In this document: piece after piece, positions 10,972-22,245 of the stretch
Layout of the letters: every line of letters begins with the position of its first letter
Position numbering within the stretch: the first letter of the stretch is position 1
DNA from: Oikopleura dioica
Taxonomy: Eukaryota; Chordata; Appendicularia; Copelata; Oikopleuridae
Direction: 5' to 3'
Length of the DNA stretch: 64,000 nucleotides
Assembly: GCA_907165135.1 (NCBI GenBank)
Contig: OU015566.1
Coordinates: forward strand, 3,784,501 to 3,848,500
Notes under the pieces: model-generated
Told to the model about the DNA's origin: nothing
What the model saw: the letters and a program-made list of their open reading frames with translations, nothing else
The model's database searches: none
Position numbers and translations under genes: made by a program

Positions 10972-13299
10972 ATGTCATATTATTATGGATACCCTTACGA
11001 TGGCGGATATACGATTTATACTCAAGGACCTCCTCCACCACCTCAAGGAAAATGTCAAAATGACATGTCTCCAGTTTGTTTTTTATTTTTTGGTTTAAAA
11101 AATGCGTTGTTTTTTTTATTTTATTTTGATTAAAATCTTTTTTATGGAAATTTAATAAAATTTATAAAAAATATATATTAATTTGGCAGATTCTCTTGTA
11201 TTATTTTTAGTTGAGTGGATACCCTTATTTTTCGTATTTTTTGACGCTCAAAAAGGCTTTCCCGTCCCACCACCTTACTATCCTCATCAACCTTATCCAA
11301 TGAGCCAGTTTGTCCCGACACCGACAGATTCAACTTCAGAAGCAAATTCTGAATGTTCAAGGTTTGAAACAGGCTTGCTGAAATAAACACTTGCTGACTG
11401 TTGTTTTTTGAAGTTCAAGCAACGGCGGTCTGCTGTGTACAAAGAAGCTGACGGAGAGCGTGCGTAAACTTTGCGAGGCGACTTTTTCGAACGCCGGCTT
11501 ATCCAGGGTAAGGGACACCGCAAGCGCATTGCCGCTGACTTTCAAATCCACAGATTTTCATTTTCTCAAGAACATCACATCTCACATGTGTCTCGAACGA
11601 CTTTTAGTGCTTCAGCTCTCTATTGAAAATTTGGCAACCGAAAATTTTTCAAGCTTTCTGTCATTTCGTTTGATTTTTCGAGGATAAATTGCTTATTTTT
11701 AGGAACCATACCTTGTCAAACAAATTGCAAGAACGACAGCTGGCTACATCTCGATCAAGCTTATCGCAAGCCTAAAGAAAATAAGAAAGATAACTAGGTC
11801 ACTTCAGGTAAGAAATATTATCAAAGATCAACGCTAGAATGGGGAGGTATCTGAAACCGACAAAAAAGTCGACAATTTTTACGTGGAAATTTTCGACCAA
11901 TCAGAAGCCCTGATTTTGCTTACAGTACTTACTTGGCCAGTCTGGCCAAGAGCAGCCGAGAAGCCGCCCACGCAAAATTTTTCGAAATTTTTTTGTCGGT
12001 TACTGTCGCCACCCCGCTAGAATGTCTGATAGAAAAGATAAGGAAAGTAATCATTAACAGATTTTAGATCTTGATCAATGCTCTGCGAGAAAGCGAAATT
12101 TTCGAAGTTTCTGAATGCTCCACCAAGGTAAAGTCCTTTTCTTATCAAGTCTTAAATTTTCAAAATTCAGGTGCGTCGAAAAGAACCGCTTCCGGAAACG
12201 CTGAAAGCAAAAAGATCGATCACGAGTGTGCTGGCCATCAATGTGGCGGAAGAAGACGCCGAAATAGAACGACTCTCGTCGCTGTTCAAAGAGTTTGGGA
12301 GAATTCAGCAAATGCGAATCGTCCCGCCCGATCGAAAATTGCCAGTTTACCTTCACGTGAGTCGACTTGTTTGACAGGCGCTTGTCGGCCAGAATTCAAC
12401 TGCTACTGCATTTTGTCAGCTTTAGCCTAGAAATCTTATTTTTTAAAGCTTGCCAGCGAACTCTAGAATAAACCGAATTGTTCAGGGATACGCGACACAA
12501 GTTCCAGAACTCGGGAAAGAAATCTGCGCGATTGTAGAATTTGAAAACGAAGAATCAGCGAAAAACGCGGTCGCTGGATTTTCAGAAAATGACCTTTCCC
12601 AGATGCGAGTGGCGTTACTTGGTCCCAAGCTCAGGCGCAATTTGTACCACGTTAACCATGACAGGTAAGAAAGTTCACATTCATTTCAGTCTCAGAAAGG
12701 GTTCATGATAAGGGGACTCGGGCCCAAAGAGGGTCCCCTTGGAGGCCCCTTAGGGGGTCAAGGTCAGGGTTAGGGTTAGGGTTAGAGTTAGAGTTAGGTT
12801 CGTTATTTTAAGGGGGTGCCTAACGAAAAACCTCCGATTTATGATTCTGATTGACAATTTTATTCCAGTTTTGAGGATGAAGAAAGCGAAGAGTTTCTAG
12901 TTTACTGACTAAAATGGAGTATATTTGTGCTTGCATTGAAATTTTTTACAAAAAATTTTCTGTTTCAAGAATTCAATCTCTCATTCCACCATTTTTTCTT
13001 GAGTTCTTTTGATAGAAAATTGCATTTTGAGTTATTTTTTACAAAATAAGGAGCGAACTAGCCCTCATTTATCTCAAGCATTGTTTAGGCGCTCTGGGAC
13101 CTCATCCTGCCAGTCGTCGATCATCTCCTCCCTCGATACGTCGCTAGAAGAGTGCCACATCACCGACACGATTGGCACCGACACCGACTCGGGCATCTTC
13201 TCGCCCCGCTCAAAAGCTGCAAATCAAGAGCAATCCACTTCTTCCAAAAATTTAACGCCCAGTAAAAAGGTAGAAACTGAAGAAAATTCAGAAGATTAG
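10972..13299 (+). CDS. LARP6: La-related protein, LARP6-like (La motif plus RRM)
   Basis: Nine exons: 10972-11053, 11256-11361, 11414-11507, 11703-11807, 12068-12127, 12171-12356, 12486-12664, 12869-12899 and 13051-13299; about 363 residues, in phase throughout. The N-terminus is Tyr/Pro-rich low complexity. The La motif spans about 75-150 with LTESVRKLCEATFSNAGLS and GYISIKLIASLKKIRKIT, then ESEIFEVSECSTKVRRKEPLP. An RRM-like domain follows (SVLAINVAEED ... ICAIVEFENEESAKNAV). The last exon is Ser-rich. LARP6 proteins bind stem-loops in mRNA 5' UTRs and control translation; the target here is unknown. The first donor could be GT at 11054 or GA at 11048. The last intron holds no domain, so the end could also be the TGA at 12906. 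Confidence 0.85.
12755..12800 (+). repeat. Interstitial telomere-like repeat in LARP6 intron
   Basis: Several TTAGGG units in tandem (GGGTTAGGGTTAGGGTTAGAG) inside the intron between exons 7 and 8. A weaker match lies at 9685-9718. Confidence 0.75.
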
Positions 13300-13466
13300 C
13301 GAAAAAGAAAAAGAATCAAATTAAAATTAAATCTATCAATTTTCTCATTTTGTCAAAGAGGCTGTCTGTAGACTTTTCTGTACACAAACGATTCAAACTA
13401 CTAAAAGTAACACACAAATAAAAAAAAATCAAAATATGTTTCGTTCGATTTTTTTTTTATTTTTTA

Positions 13467-14045
13467 TTAAATAATTGATTCGAAAGAATCAAGTTGTGAA
13501 TAAGAAGGAAGAAAGTCATTCAAATCTGGTTTCTCCTTGATGAAAGTTATGTTTTCTCCATGAAAAGAGGCCTGTTCGTAAGTTGGAATTGAGTCCGGAC
13601 TGTTTCGATTGTCTTCGATCTGAGCTGACAAAATTTCATTCGGCTCTTGGGCGTTTTCATCTGTGAAAAAGGTTGAGTAATTGCATTAATAATTTATGAT
13701 TTTTACTGACTTTGAACCTTACCTGGCAGTTCCAAGAGTTTTTCTTTTAATCTTTCGCAGTAGCAAGTTGAAATTCTTGCGAAAAACCAACCACTAATGC
13801 AGCCAAAAATAATCGATAATATTCCAACGACAGGAAACAAGTATACAAAAGCAACTGAAACTAAAATAAAAAAGTTATTATTGATAATTCATCATACAAG
13901 GGCTGTGGCAATATGACCTCCCGAGGAAAAAGCAAAGAATATCATCGATAATACCAGCCATTAATAAACTGTAGAGGGAAACTCCAATACAAAATCCAAT
14001 GAGTCCACAAAAGCACTTTCCCAGTGAAGAACATTTGAAACACAT
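13467..14045 (-). CDS. Small Cys-rich membrane protein, unknown
   Basis: Three exons, minus strand: 13898-14045, 13723-13860 and 13467-13660, GT-AG and in phase; 159 residues. Starts MCFKCSSLGKCFCG. Hydrophobic segments are at about 12-40 and 50-72 (VAFVYLFPVVGILSIIFGC), followed by a Cys pair and a soluble acidic tail. The tail has two similar motifs, SIPTYEQA and LPSYSQL, which resemble the PPxY/Yxx-type sorting or ubiquitin-ligase docking peptides of small two-span membrane proteins, though the second Pro is missing. An AATAAA overlaps the stop. No family recognised. It converges on the LARP6-like gene with only about 165 bp between stops. Confidence 0.6.
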
Positions 14046-15333
14046 TATTTTTTCTCTCCGTTCTGATCGGTATGATACGGTTGATGTAAAGTGCAGAATG
14101 CATATGACAAAGCCCCTTGGGAATGCATAAATGGATGATATTGAATCATATGTCACGTGTCTTCTCAAGGTCAAGTGATCTAGCTTCTTTGTAGGATTAT
14201 ATGCAGAATACGAAGTTTTGGTATGTACCGAAGCATAAATATTTTTCCGTCGAAAAAGGATGAAAAATCTTGAGTCATAATTCGAGCGGAAATGAAAGGC
14301 GACAAAAACCCTGATGAAGCAAATTTATTTGATTGCTTTAAATTCCCCAAACCTATGAGAGATAGAAGCAAAAGAAGATCGTCTTCAAAAAGTATCGTCT
14401 CAAGTAAAGGAGTTCCTGAGTCTGTTGGCTGGATGGAGGTCATGTCGAAAGTTCGGTTAGTTTCTGCGAGGAAATGATCTTTTTCAGTTGATTTTAAGGG
14501 TTGAAAAGGCGGAAATAGAAGAAGTTGAAAAGGCTGAACCTGTGTGGGCTGAATTCTACATCGAAGAAAATGCGGAGATATACGACGATTTAGAAGTTGT
14601 ATATGAACGGGTTTTTCCTCAATAAAAAGGATAGCAGTCTGAAAGAAAGAAAAGCCTTCGAAAAGTCTGATATCAAAATTGAAAGTCTTCGTCGAAAACC
14701 GACTCGACGACAAAAATCATCGCCTCTCATCGACAACATGACGGAAAAACTCTTTGACAATATATTTGAAGGTATTTTCTTCCTTGATTTCAGCAAACTT
14801 ACTTTTCAGATTTTCTTCGATCCGAGACCTTGAAAAAAATCGACGAGTATGTCCAGGAACAGCCGGTTAGGCTGAAACCGATGAATTCGGTTGAAAACAG
14901 CTCGACAAATACAGAAACAGATTTGACGATCGAAAGCGATCCTACTTCTATTGAAACGACTTACAGAAAGTCGTCGGTAAAAGAACGGAGATCCTTAAGG
15001 GTGTACCAAGCGAAAAAAATCAAGTTTCATTCCGACCAAGATTGCTTGCTATAATTTTCGAATTCAAGCTTGGTAGACCCTTAAGTCGCCGAAACATCGA
15101 AACCCTTCGAAATTTTCTCAAAATTGAAGACGAAAAGTCACCATCAAGAATGAATGATGCTCAAATTGACGGATTCTCGAGCTCCGAGGAATCCTCCTTT
15201 CGATTCTTAAGGCCGGAAAGTCAATCAAAGAAGCCAAAGAAACGAAAAATTAAAAAGAAAAGAAGGGAAGATGCTGAAATTATCAAAAACACCCTTTCGG
15301 CGAAACCGTTTTTGAAAGTTCTCGTGAAGCATT

Positions 15334-17046
15334 TGTTGGCTCTCGAATAAGCTGCAAAAACTGAACACGGTCTTGCGTAGGAAAAAGTACTGGTATATTT
15401 GTAGTGCTCCGAGAAGCGAGCGAGAACGAAGTGTGTAAAAGTGGCAGCGCGCTCCGCATAAATACGTTGCGCGAGAAAAACATGAAAACAAGATAGAATC
15501 AGGATCGGCTTTTTTCGTGAACCACAACAGCCCCCCAGACGATGATGATTCTAGGGTGATGAGTAGAGTTGACTGGGCGCGCTGCGCAGGTTTTGAGCAC
15601 GAGCACGGTGATTCGGAAGAGAAGAAGCAGGCGATCAGGGTGAAATTGTAGAAGAAGAGAACTAGAGATAAGTTGTAAGTGTAGATTTACCAGGGCGAGA
15701 GCTGGATTTGGAGTTGTAGAGAGAAGCCAGGTAGCGGCGAGATTGAGAGAAGTCAGGATTGCCAGGGCAGTAGCTGGGCTTGTAGATGTAGAGGCAAGTA
15801 GTACCAGGGCTAGAGCTGGGTTTGAAGAGCGGTGAGGATTGCCAGGAGTAGGGCTGGTCTTGGTAGATTTGAGTAGTAGTGCCAGGGCTTGAGCTGGGCT
15901 TGGTGAGAGTTGATTGAGGTTGAGGAGGTTGCCAGGGCGAGTGCTGGGCTTGGAAGAGAGAGGTGTGCCAGGACGAAAACTGGGCTTAGAAGTTGAGATT
16001 GTAGTTGTCAAAGTAGTTGACGTAGTAATTGTCGGAGTTGTAGTTGAGAGTCTGCGAAGTCGATCAGCTGAGTTTCGTGCGTCTTGAGTCGAGCGCAGGG
16101 TAGAGATGAGAGACAGGAGAAGCGAGCGAAGGATGCATCGTACCCCCCGAGCTGAGGACGAGCAGAGAGTTGAGTTGAGAAGAGAGGAGTAGTATTTGTA
16201 GTTGTTAGTATTTATATGAATTGGTGAAGAGGTGAAGAGATTAAAATTTTTTTTGTAGTTTCGGCGATCAAAATCATGTCAGTAGAGTTGAGCGGAGGTC
16301 AAACTGTTAAGTTGAAGATGGCGGGAAGATCTCTCGCGAGATTTAAGTTGAACTTGAGTGGCGATGTGGCCAGGACTCGAAGATTGAGAGAAGATCGCTC
16401 GTGAGATCGACGTTGGCGATTTTGATGCAGAGTGCCGTTTGAGATGTGAGGTTTTGGCGGGAGATTTCCATGTGTCAACGGAGAAAGGAGTTGAGGGGAG
16501 GTCGAACGCGTTGAAACTGACGTTGACGGCGTTGAGCACGAGAAAATCGAGGTAAGTGGCTCAGACGGTTGAACTACCTTTTTAGGGCACTCTTTATGTG
16601 CCGAAAACTCGACACGAGTAAAGAGTGACGCGCGTACGCGGTTTGATTCATGCGCCAGCTAACAGTAAACCAGCGAGAGAGAGGTTGTTGTCGTAGCCAA
16701 CGTTGAGCGCAAGGAAACAACGGCGGGGATGTCCAGAGGTGGCCAGGTGACGTTCGTTCTCTACCAGCGAAGAGTAGACGAGATTCCAACAATAAAAAAT
16801 CGAAGTTTTTTAGATGAAGGGCGAGGGTTCTAGTAGTCCTGGTACCATTTATGTTGGCTCTCGAATAAGCTGCAAAAACTGAACACGGTTCTTGCGTAGA
16901 GAAAACTGGTATATTTTGTAGTGCTCCGAGAAGCGAGCGAGAACGAAGTGTGTAAAAGTGGCAGCGCGCTCCGCATAAATACGTTGCGCGAGAAAAACAT
17001 GAAAACAAGATAGAATCAGGATCGGCTTTTTTCGTGAACCACAACA
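15334..17046 (-). mobile_element. Non-autonomous LTR retroelement (TRIM-like)
   Basis: Two near-identical direct repeats, 15334-15529 and 16852-17046, each starting TGTTGG and ending CAACA. They are flanked by a 4-bp target duplication CATT (15330-15333 and 17047-17050). Read on the minus strand, the 5' LTR is followed after four bases by TGGTACCAGGACTAC, a possible tRNA primer site. A G-run (TGGGGGGC) sits directly before the 3' LTR. The 1.3 kb interior has no gag, protease, RT, RNase H or integrase similarity that I can see; it holds degenerate tandem repeats at 15640-15990. The LTRs differ only by a few small indels, so the insertion is recent. It lies antisense inside exon 5 of the surrounding gene. 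Confidence 0.85.
15640..15990. repeat. Degenerate tandem repeat inside the LTR element
   Basis: About six imperfect copies of a 55-65 bp unit containing GCCAGGGC..GAGCTGGGCTTG. The open minus-strand frame across it is a by-product of the repeat. Confidence 0.65.
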
Positions 17047-17739
17047 CATTCCTCAAAAGAAGCACTTCAGTAAGTTTTTCTTCTTTTCGAAACTTTTTTG
17101 AGTGGAATTCTAGCGTGGAAATAGAAGATGATGAGCTTTATGAAATGCTGCTTAGTCGAGGAACAGCCGATGAAGATCTTACAGAAAAACTATCCAACTG
17201 CACTGTTCTCGCTGAAAATCTCAATAACAGGTTTGTTCTTTATCGAGAAATGATTGACAAAACGGTCATTTGAGGCTACAAAAATTGAATGAAAACCTCG
17301 ACAAGCAGTTGGCCCAAGAGCCAGTTGATGCAAAAGAAAATAAGAAACAGCTTGAGCCGTATAGAACTCCCAGGTATTCCTTATTGAGGTAGCCGTTTAA
17401 GCTTCTCTCAAACTTCAGTCCTACTAAATTCGTCGTGCCAAAGACAGCCAAGCCAATTCGTTCCTTATCCGTTCCTGGCTCCTATCTTCGACCTTCCAAG
17501 AAGAAAGGTAAGATAATCAATCAAATAAATCCACAAATCCGTCCTCTAGAAATCATGCCCGACAACGACTACTATGAAGAAGACCAAACTCCGCTCAACT
17601 CCGAGCTCACCCTGCTCTCCTCCTTCACCGACTGTAATCGACCCGCTAGTCATTCGCTTTCAGACATTTCATCGCGCGTCTCTGTCCGAGATCTCCGTCG
17701 AAAATTTGAAAAATCTGCTGAATAAGATTTCAAAAAGTT

Positions 17740-17811
17740 TGACCCCTACGTGATTCGAACACGCAACCTTCTGATCTGGAGTCAGACGCGCTACCGTTGC
17801 GCCAAGGAGTC
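17740..17811 (-). tRNA. tRNA-Trp (CCA)
   Basis: A 72-nt cloverleaf on the minus strand, read from 17811 to 17740. The acceptor stem GACTCCT pairs with AGGGGTC with one T-G wobble. The D-arm is GGCGCAACGGTAGCGC. The anticodon loop CTCCAGA carries anticodon CCA, the T-arm contains GTTCGAATC, and the discriminator base is A. No intron. The sequence closely resembles animal tRNA-Trp. It lies between the interrupted gene and the SDR gene. Confidence 0.96.
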
Positions 17812-17954
17812 AGCTGACAGCGCCGCTCCTTGGTGCAAATATATCGGCAATAGATGCATGCTTGTATTGGTTGAATGAGTCATTTCGAAACGCAAAATTC
17901 AAACAAGAAAGAATCCATTGAAAAACGCAGGGAACGAGAAAGTACCTAGAGAGA

Positions 17955-18915
17955 ATGTCCCGTTTCGTGAATAAAGTCGCGCTAGTTACAGGTGCTGCCA
18001 GTGGAGTCGGACGAGCGATCAGCAGAAAACTAGCAAACGAAGGCTGTGCTGTTGCCCTGGTCGATCTGAATACAGACTCCTTGGCGGAAGAATTCGAGTA
18101 TTTGAAGAAGAAGAATATGCAGGTCTCTGCTCATGATATCGACTTGTCGGATGTTTCCCAATTTGAACAGCTCATGGAAAATGTCATCAAAGGTAAACTT
18201 TAGCAGCAAAGTAGTTTCTCTTTTTTAATATTAATATTCTTAAGAGCATGGTCAACTAAATGCACTTTTCAACAACGCCGGAGTCATCGGAGCGGGAAAA
18301 ATCGGCGAACTGGACCCTGATACATTCGATCAGCTCACCGCCATCCATCTCAAAGCGCCTATATTTCTCACACAAGGTTATCTTTTCTCGCTTTTATTAC
18401 TTACAAAAAGTTCAGCGGCGATGCCATTCCTGTCAAAAACACAAGGCGCAGTGGTGAATACTTCTTCCGCATCTGGGACAACAACCTTTCCTCTCCTTTT
18501 GACGATGTACGGGACCTTGAAAGGAGGACTGGCTCATTTTACGAAGTACACAGCAGCTCATGGATTTAGGCATTCGGGAGTTCGGGCAAATGCGATTGCT
18601 CCAGGTTCGTTTTTTCCAATTATTTGCTTTTAACGCACTTTTCAAAAAGGTGTGATCCGAACAGGAATGACGGAAAACATCTACTTTGACGAAGAAGTGG
18701 GCAATTTGGAAATGCAGCAGTGCGTTCGAAATGCTGCTCCTGTCGGCGGCGGAATCATTGACGTAGAAGACTTCGCTGCCACGGCTGTTTTTCTCGCTTC
18801 AGATGAGGCGAAGAGCATTACTGGGCAAATCTTGACAATTGACGGCGGACGAGGAGTGATTCCTGATGAAGCTTTTATGACTAAATTGAGCAAACCCTAC
18901 TGGATGAAAAAATAA
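17955..18915 (+). CDS. Classical short-chain dehydrogenase/reductase (SDR)
   Basis: Four exons: 17955-18192, 18245-18376, 18416-18604 and 18650-18915, all GT-AG and all in phase 1; 274 residues, a typical classical-SDR length. The Rossmann dinucleotide motif TGAASGVG is at the N-terminus, NNAG follows, then the catalytic YxxxK as YGTLK with an upstream Ser-rich strand (NTSSASG), and DGG near the end. Asp in VALVDLN after strand 2 suggests NAD(H) preference. The substrate cannot be assigned; such proteins act on steroids, retinoids, prostaglandins or sugars. Start chosen at the first ATG with the conserved KVALVTG start. No signal peptide or membrane segment, so probably cytosolic. Confidence 0.93.
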
Positions 18916-19786
18916 ACCACCTGATCATCCCAGTTGAAGATGAACTCAAAGAACTCTGTCTAAACTTACCCTTATTAAAATGTAATGCATGCATTTTTTG
19001 ACTAAATTTTGAGTGGACATATCAGAGAAATGTCAGTGGATCTCCTCGATGATGTAATTGAATGACACTTCTTTATTTTACCGGTTTTCTGATTGACTGA
19101 AGGAAGCAGTTATTCAATAGCTAATTGACGTTAGCTTTATTGGCAAGTTGATTATCTAGCATTTGGTTCGTACAAGAAGAAGTTCATTGAGAAGATTTCG
19201 TAGGTCCCAGTTTAGGGCTCTTTTGTACATAAAATCATTAAAAAAACACAAAAGTTGCTGAATCTGGAAAAATATGCTTGATGCAGACTTTAATCAAGGT
19301 GATTAATTAAATTCTGGAAGTTCGCCTGTTCTGTGATCTTGACGCAAAATTGATCCAAAACATGATGTTTAGCGGCTTTCTAGGTTGCTCTTTTTACAAG
19401 TCGACAGAAATACAGTGTAAATATCTGGTTCACTGGTTTTGGTTTAAACAAGGATGAGCAATGCACTTTGAAATCGACGATGACATATCGAAGCTTTCGT
19501 CTTTGCATGTTGGATAATCGTTTTGATTAACGGTTAACTTGATTCCATTACAATCTGGAATATCAAATTGCATGCAATTGTCTCTCCAGTGCGAAGCGAT
19601 TTCGCGTCGCAAAAAAGCGAACTCGCGAGAAACCTGCCAAGCTGGTAGGATGAAGAAGAAGCTTTGATTTTAACACAGACGTTAAAATAATTAAATTTTC
19701 AGGGAGAATCTTCAGCCAAAAGGTTCAGCAAGGCGCTTTCCTGAGTGCTCTTAGATAAAAATCTACGGAAGATAGTGCATTATAAA
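18916..19786. other. Intergenic, no firm gene
   Basis: A minus-strand frame around 19430-19690 encodes a Cys-containing peptide ending CIAHPCLNQNQ, but it has no start, signal peptide or upstream exon that I can support. The rest shows no feature. Confidence 0.4.
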
Positions 19787-20896
19787 ATGAAAATGTATCC
19801 GTCGTTCGTTCGTTATAACTGCGGTAATGGTGTTTTTTTTTCTATTTTCACCTTGATTTGCCAAAACTACTATTAGTTGCTATTTACTATAAGTAGGCCT
19901 TTGTTCTAACAAAAATCTGACCCAGTTTTTTGGCCAGTTTGCCCTGCTCCGGAACTCTGCCTGAAACGATCATTTTCCGGACGAGGTAGACTTGCTTTGT
20001 TCTTTCATGGAATTGGGGTCAGTGTCGGAGCTATCTGTATCCATACGAGTCTTAACCTTTTCATTCCCTTATTCTCCGATGCAGCAACAGTTTGCAGCAA
20101 CAAGTACCGGATTGAACTGAGCAGTAGACATGTAAGTGGCAAAAGTAAAAACAAAAGCATTTATTAAAGATTTTCGTCATTGGCACCCGTCAAGGTACTA
20201 TTGGGATTTTTAGACAACAATTATCTTGCAACCTCAACGATGCATTTTTAAACGCGGCTCTTTCTTATCCCCGTCATTCAATTAATTAAATCATATGGCT
20301 AGCGCCTTTGAGCGCTGAGTATAAAAGAAGGGGAGCTGTGGATACAAATCATTAAAAAAACTCACTTGTCTTTTTAGATCAAGAACAAAAAAAAAGAACC
20401 TTTTTCAAAAAGATGATTCTTGGATTTTTGTGAACAGGGTCAAAATTAAGTCCTTTTCTTATTCTGAACGAAAAATTGCTTTAGTAGAATCTTGATACTC
20501 GCGGTATCCTTAATTTTGACCCGATTTTAGTCACTTATTCTTTCCGTTTCCGCGAGTTTTCTTCCCGAATCTCGATTCCAGCAGCGAGATCTCACTGAGG
20601 TAAGAATTCTAGGGCTCCTGAATCTAGCCGCAAGATTCTAGGGCGTCAACGGCGATCCAAAAAAGGTCTCCTAGACCTAGATAAGGGCGTCACAGCCTTA
20701 ACCCTAGCCAATCTCACCTTTTTTCCTGATCATTTTTGTCTATTCAATTTTTCGACAATCATTTCAGCTCTAGAAATTTCCCAACCTAGAAAACATCGAA
20801 TTTTAGAACTACAAAAACTACATGTCATCCCCTTACGATGACGACACTGGATCAATGAGCAACTTCCTCCTCAGAAAACGAAGCTTCCGACTTTAA
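19787..20896 (+). CDS. Predicted small membrane/secreted protein
   Basis: Four exons joined by canonical introns that all keep phase: 19787-19823, 19938-20131, 20531-20599 and 20807-20896; 129 residues. It starts MKMYPSFVRYNC, has a hydrophobic helix (LALFFHGIGVSVGAICIH) and a short second one (SLILSVSASF). It ends in an acidic stretch and the dibasic tail NFLLRKRSFRL. A TATAAAAG at 20320, followed about 90 nt later by an ATG with MILGF, hints that the last two exons may be used from their own promoter as a secreted peptide. In that reading the first intron is out of phase by one. No family recognised. Confidence 0.4.
20320..20327 (+). promoter_or_regulatory. TATA box (TATAAAAG)
   Basis: TATAAAAG inside intron 3 of the 19787-20896 model, about 90 nt upstream of an ATG. 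Suggests a separate transcript for the downstream exons. Confidence 0.4.
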
Positions 20897-21092
20897 ATGT
20901 TGTCAACTACTAACTACCCGTAAAAAATGATTAATAAACGGATTTGCTGCAAGATATTTTTTTTATTATTGCATCGGAAAAGAAAGAATTAAAAGAAATT
21001 TTGCGGAAGTAGGAGCAGAAATGAGGCTTTGTTCATCAGACAAAGTTCGCAGTCTTCATCATTTGCTTGTTTCCAAGTTTAAAATATCCAAA

Positions 21093-21833
21093 TTAATTGC
21101 GGTTTTCAAAATGAGGAATATTTTTTAAACTTGCATAAAGATTGCCAACGCCTCGTTTTTTCTTCGTCAGGACTTGGCGGGCCAGTTCTTTTCGAATTTG
21201 ATCGTACCACATCCATGTTGATAAGAAGCCAGCGTCAGCTTGAAATTTCGGTAGATTAATTTATTCAACTGATACTTACAATTTGGTGCTTTTTGCATGC
21301 CAAAAGATTCTGTCATCAAATTGCTCAAGCATTCTGAAAATGATATTAAAAAATATGCAATATTCAAGCGCTTCTAGGGTTACTAGTAAAAAGTCCACTA
21401 CTATTCTGAATAGTCTCTTCACTCGACAGGCCGTGGACACCCTAAAAGACTGTGCTCGGCAACCTGTGGAGAAAACCTGAGTCAGGGTCTCGAATAGCTG
21501 AGATGAAAAGCCGCGCAGCGGTTTTTTTAAAAACGAAGCCGCAAAGCGGCTTCGCGAATACTACCTATGGTACCTTACAATCTAGAAAAATTTCTAGCGA
21601 ATTCTAGCTGCGCGGATTTTCATATCAGCTCTTTCCAACCCTGACTCAGGTTTTCTACACAGGTTGCCGAGCCCATCTTAAGGAGGTGAAGCACCCCCTG
21701 AAAAATGATGAGAAAATGCCTTCAATGTCTCTAGGTCACCTAAGTCATCGCAATTATCAATTGCCTCTCTCGTAATTTTCGCATCAGCAAATCCCGTCAT
21801 CGAAGCAATAAAGACCACCCATATCGTTTTCAT
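21093..21833 (-). CDS. Small secreted peptide precursor, unknown
   Basis: Three exons, minus strand: 21740-21833, 21280-21333 and 21093-21238, GT-AG and in phase; 97 residues. The first exon encodes a good signal peptide (MKTIWVVFIASMTGFADA). The rest has two Cys close together, a Trp-rich middle (FLSTWMWYDQIRKEL) and a tetrabasic KKKR site followed by a 19-residue tail ending NIPHFENRN. Size, signal peptide and basic cleavage site fit a peptide hormone or secreted effector precursor, but I see no match to a known peptide family. The intron between exons 1 and 2 (about 400 nt) contains a MITE copy. A TTTAAATA lies about 55 nt upstream of the ATG. Confidence 0.6.
21453..21674. repeat. MITE family A copy
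   Basis: Long terminal inversion: GCTCGGCAACCTGTGGAGAA... on the left and ...TTCTACACAGGTTGCCGAGC on the right. Inner AACCTGAGTCAGG/CCTGACTCAGGTT and a GCCGC...GCGGC core. Lies in intron 1 of the 21093-21833 gene. Confidence 0.8.
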
Positions 21834-22245
21834 ATCTTTTCCGATTCGATTCTCAACTTTCCTTGTTCTTCTCCTTTCAGAAAAAGTATTTAAATCTTAA
21901 GGTTATTAATAATTATTCGAATTCGTCTCCGCAAGTGGGGTTACTTCGGTAACCGCATATCTTTCAGGACTGATTTTGCATCGTTAATTTTATGCGAATG
22001 CTATTGGAATGGCAAATGAGCGCGGTTGACAGATAGAGTGCAATTAAAACCGTAACGATTTATTATTAAAAACGCTGCAAAATGGGCTCCCTCGAGGAAG
22101 GAAAAGAGCAACGGCTGCAAAATTGAGTTGTTGACACCCTTAAGAATAATTCTTTACGAAGCCTGCTTTGGGGAAAATAATCATTAGCGTGCTATTTTGA
22201 GTCGAATTGCGAATGATGTCAACAATAATATCTGTCCGATTCTGC

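Larger units (their letters stand above)
14292..17725 (+). pseudogene. Unknown coiled-coil/basic protein gene interrupted by an LTR element
   Basis: Exons: 14292-14450, 14488-14598, 14630-14771, 14810-15000, 15069-15333 continued at 17051-17069, 17114-17230, 17275-17373, 17419-17507 and 17550-17725. Every junction is GT-AG and in phase once the 15334-17050 insertion is removed. The protein is basic and Ser/Lys-rich in the middle (KKPKKRKIKKKRRED), has a short coiled coil (LQKLNENLDKQL) and ends in VSVRDLRRKFEKSAE. I do not recognise it. Exon 5 is cut in coding sequence by an element carrying stops in all frames, so this allele is probably broken unless the insertion is spliced out. Intron 2 (31 nt) is near the lower limit. 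The gene is called real because nine exons agree in phase. Confidence 0.65.

Noticed and set aside
11508-11702. Additional LARP6 exon around 11560-11620
   Set aside because: Including it places 12 residues inside the La motif; the direct GT-AG join from 11507 to 11703 gives a clean domain.
14180-14713. 177-residue minus-strand frame opposite the interrupted gene
   Set aside because: The + strand exons there have matched splice sites and phases. This frame has no partner exons.
15499-16011. 170-residue minus-strand frame in the LTR element
   Set aside because: Composition follows the degenerate tandem repeat and there is no gag-like motif; not counted as a retroelement protein.
19430-19690. 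Cys-containing minus-strand frame ending HPCLNQNQ
   Set aside because: Could be a real exon, but it has no start, signal peptide or upstream exon in phase; left unannotated.
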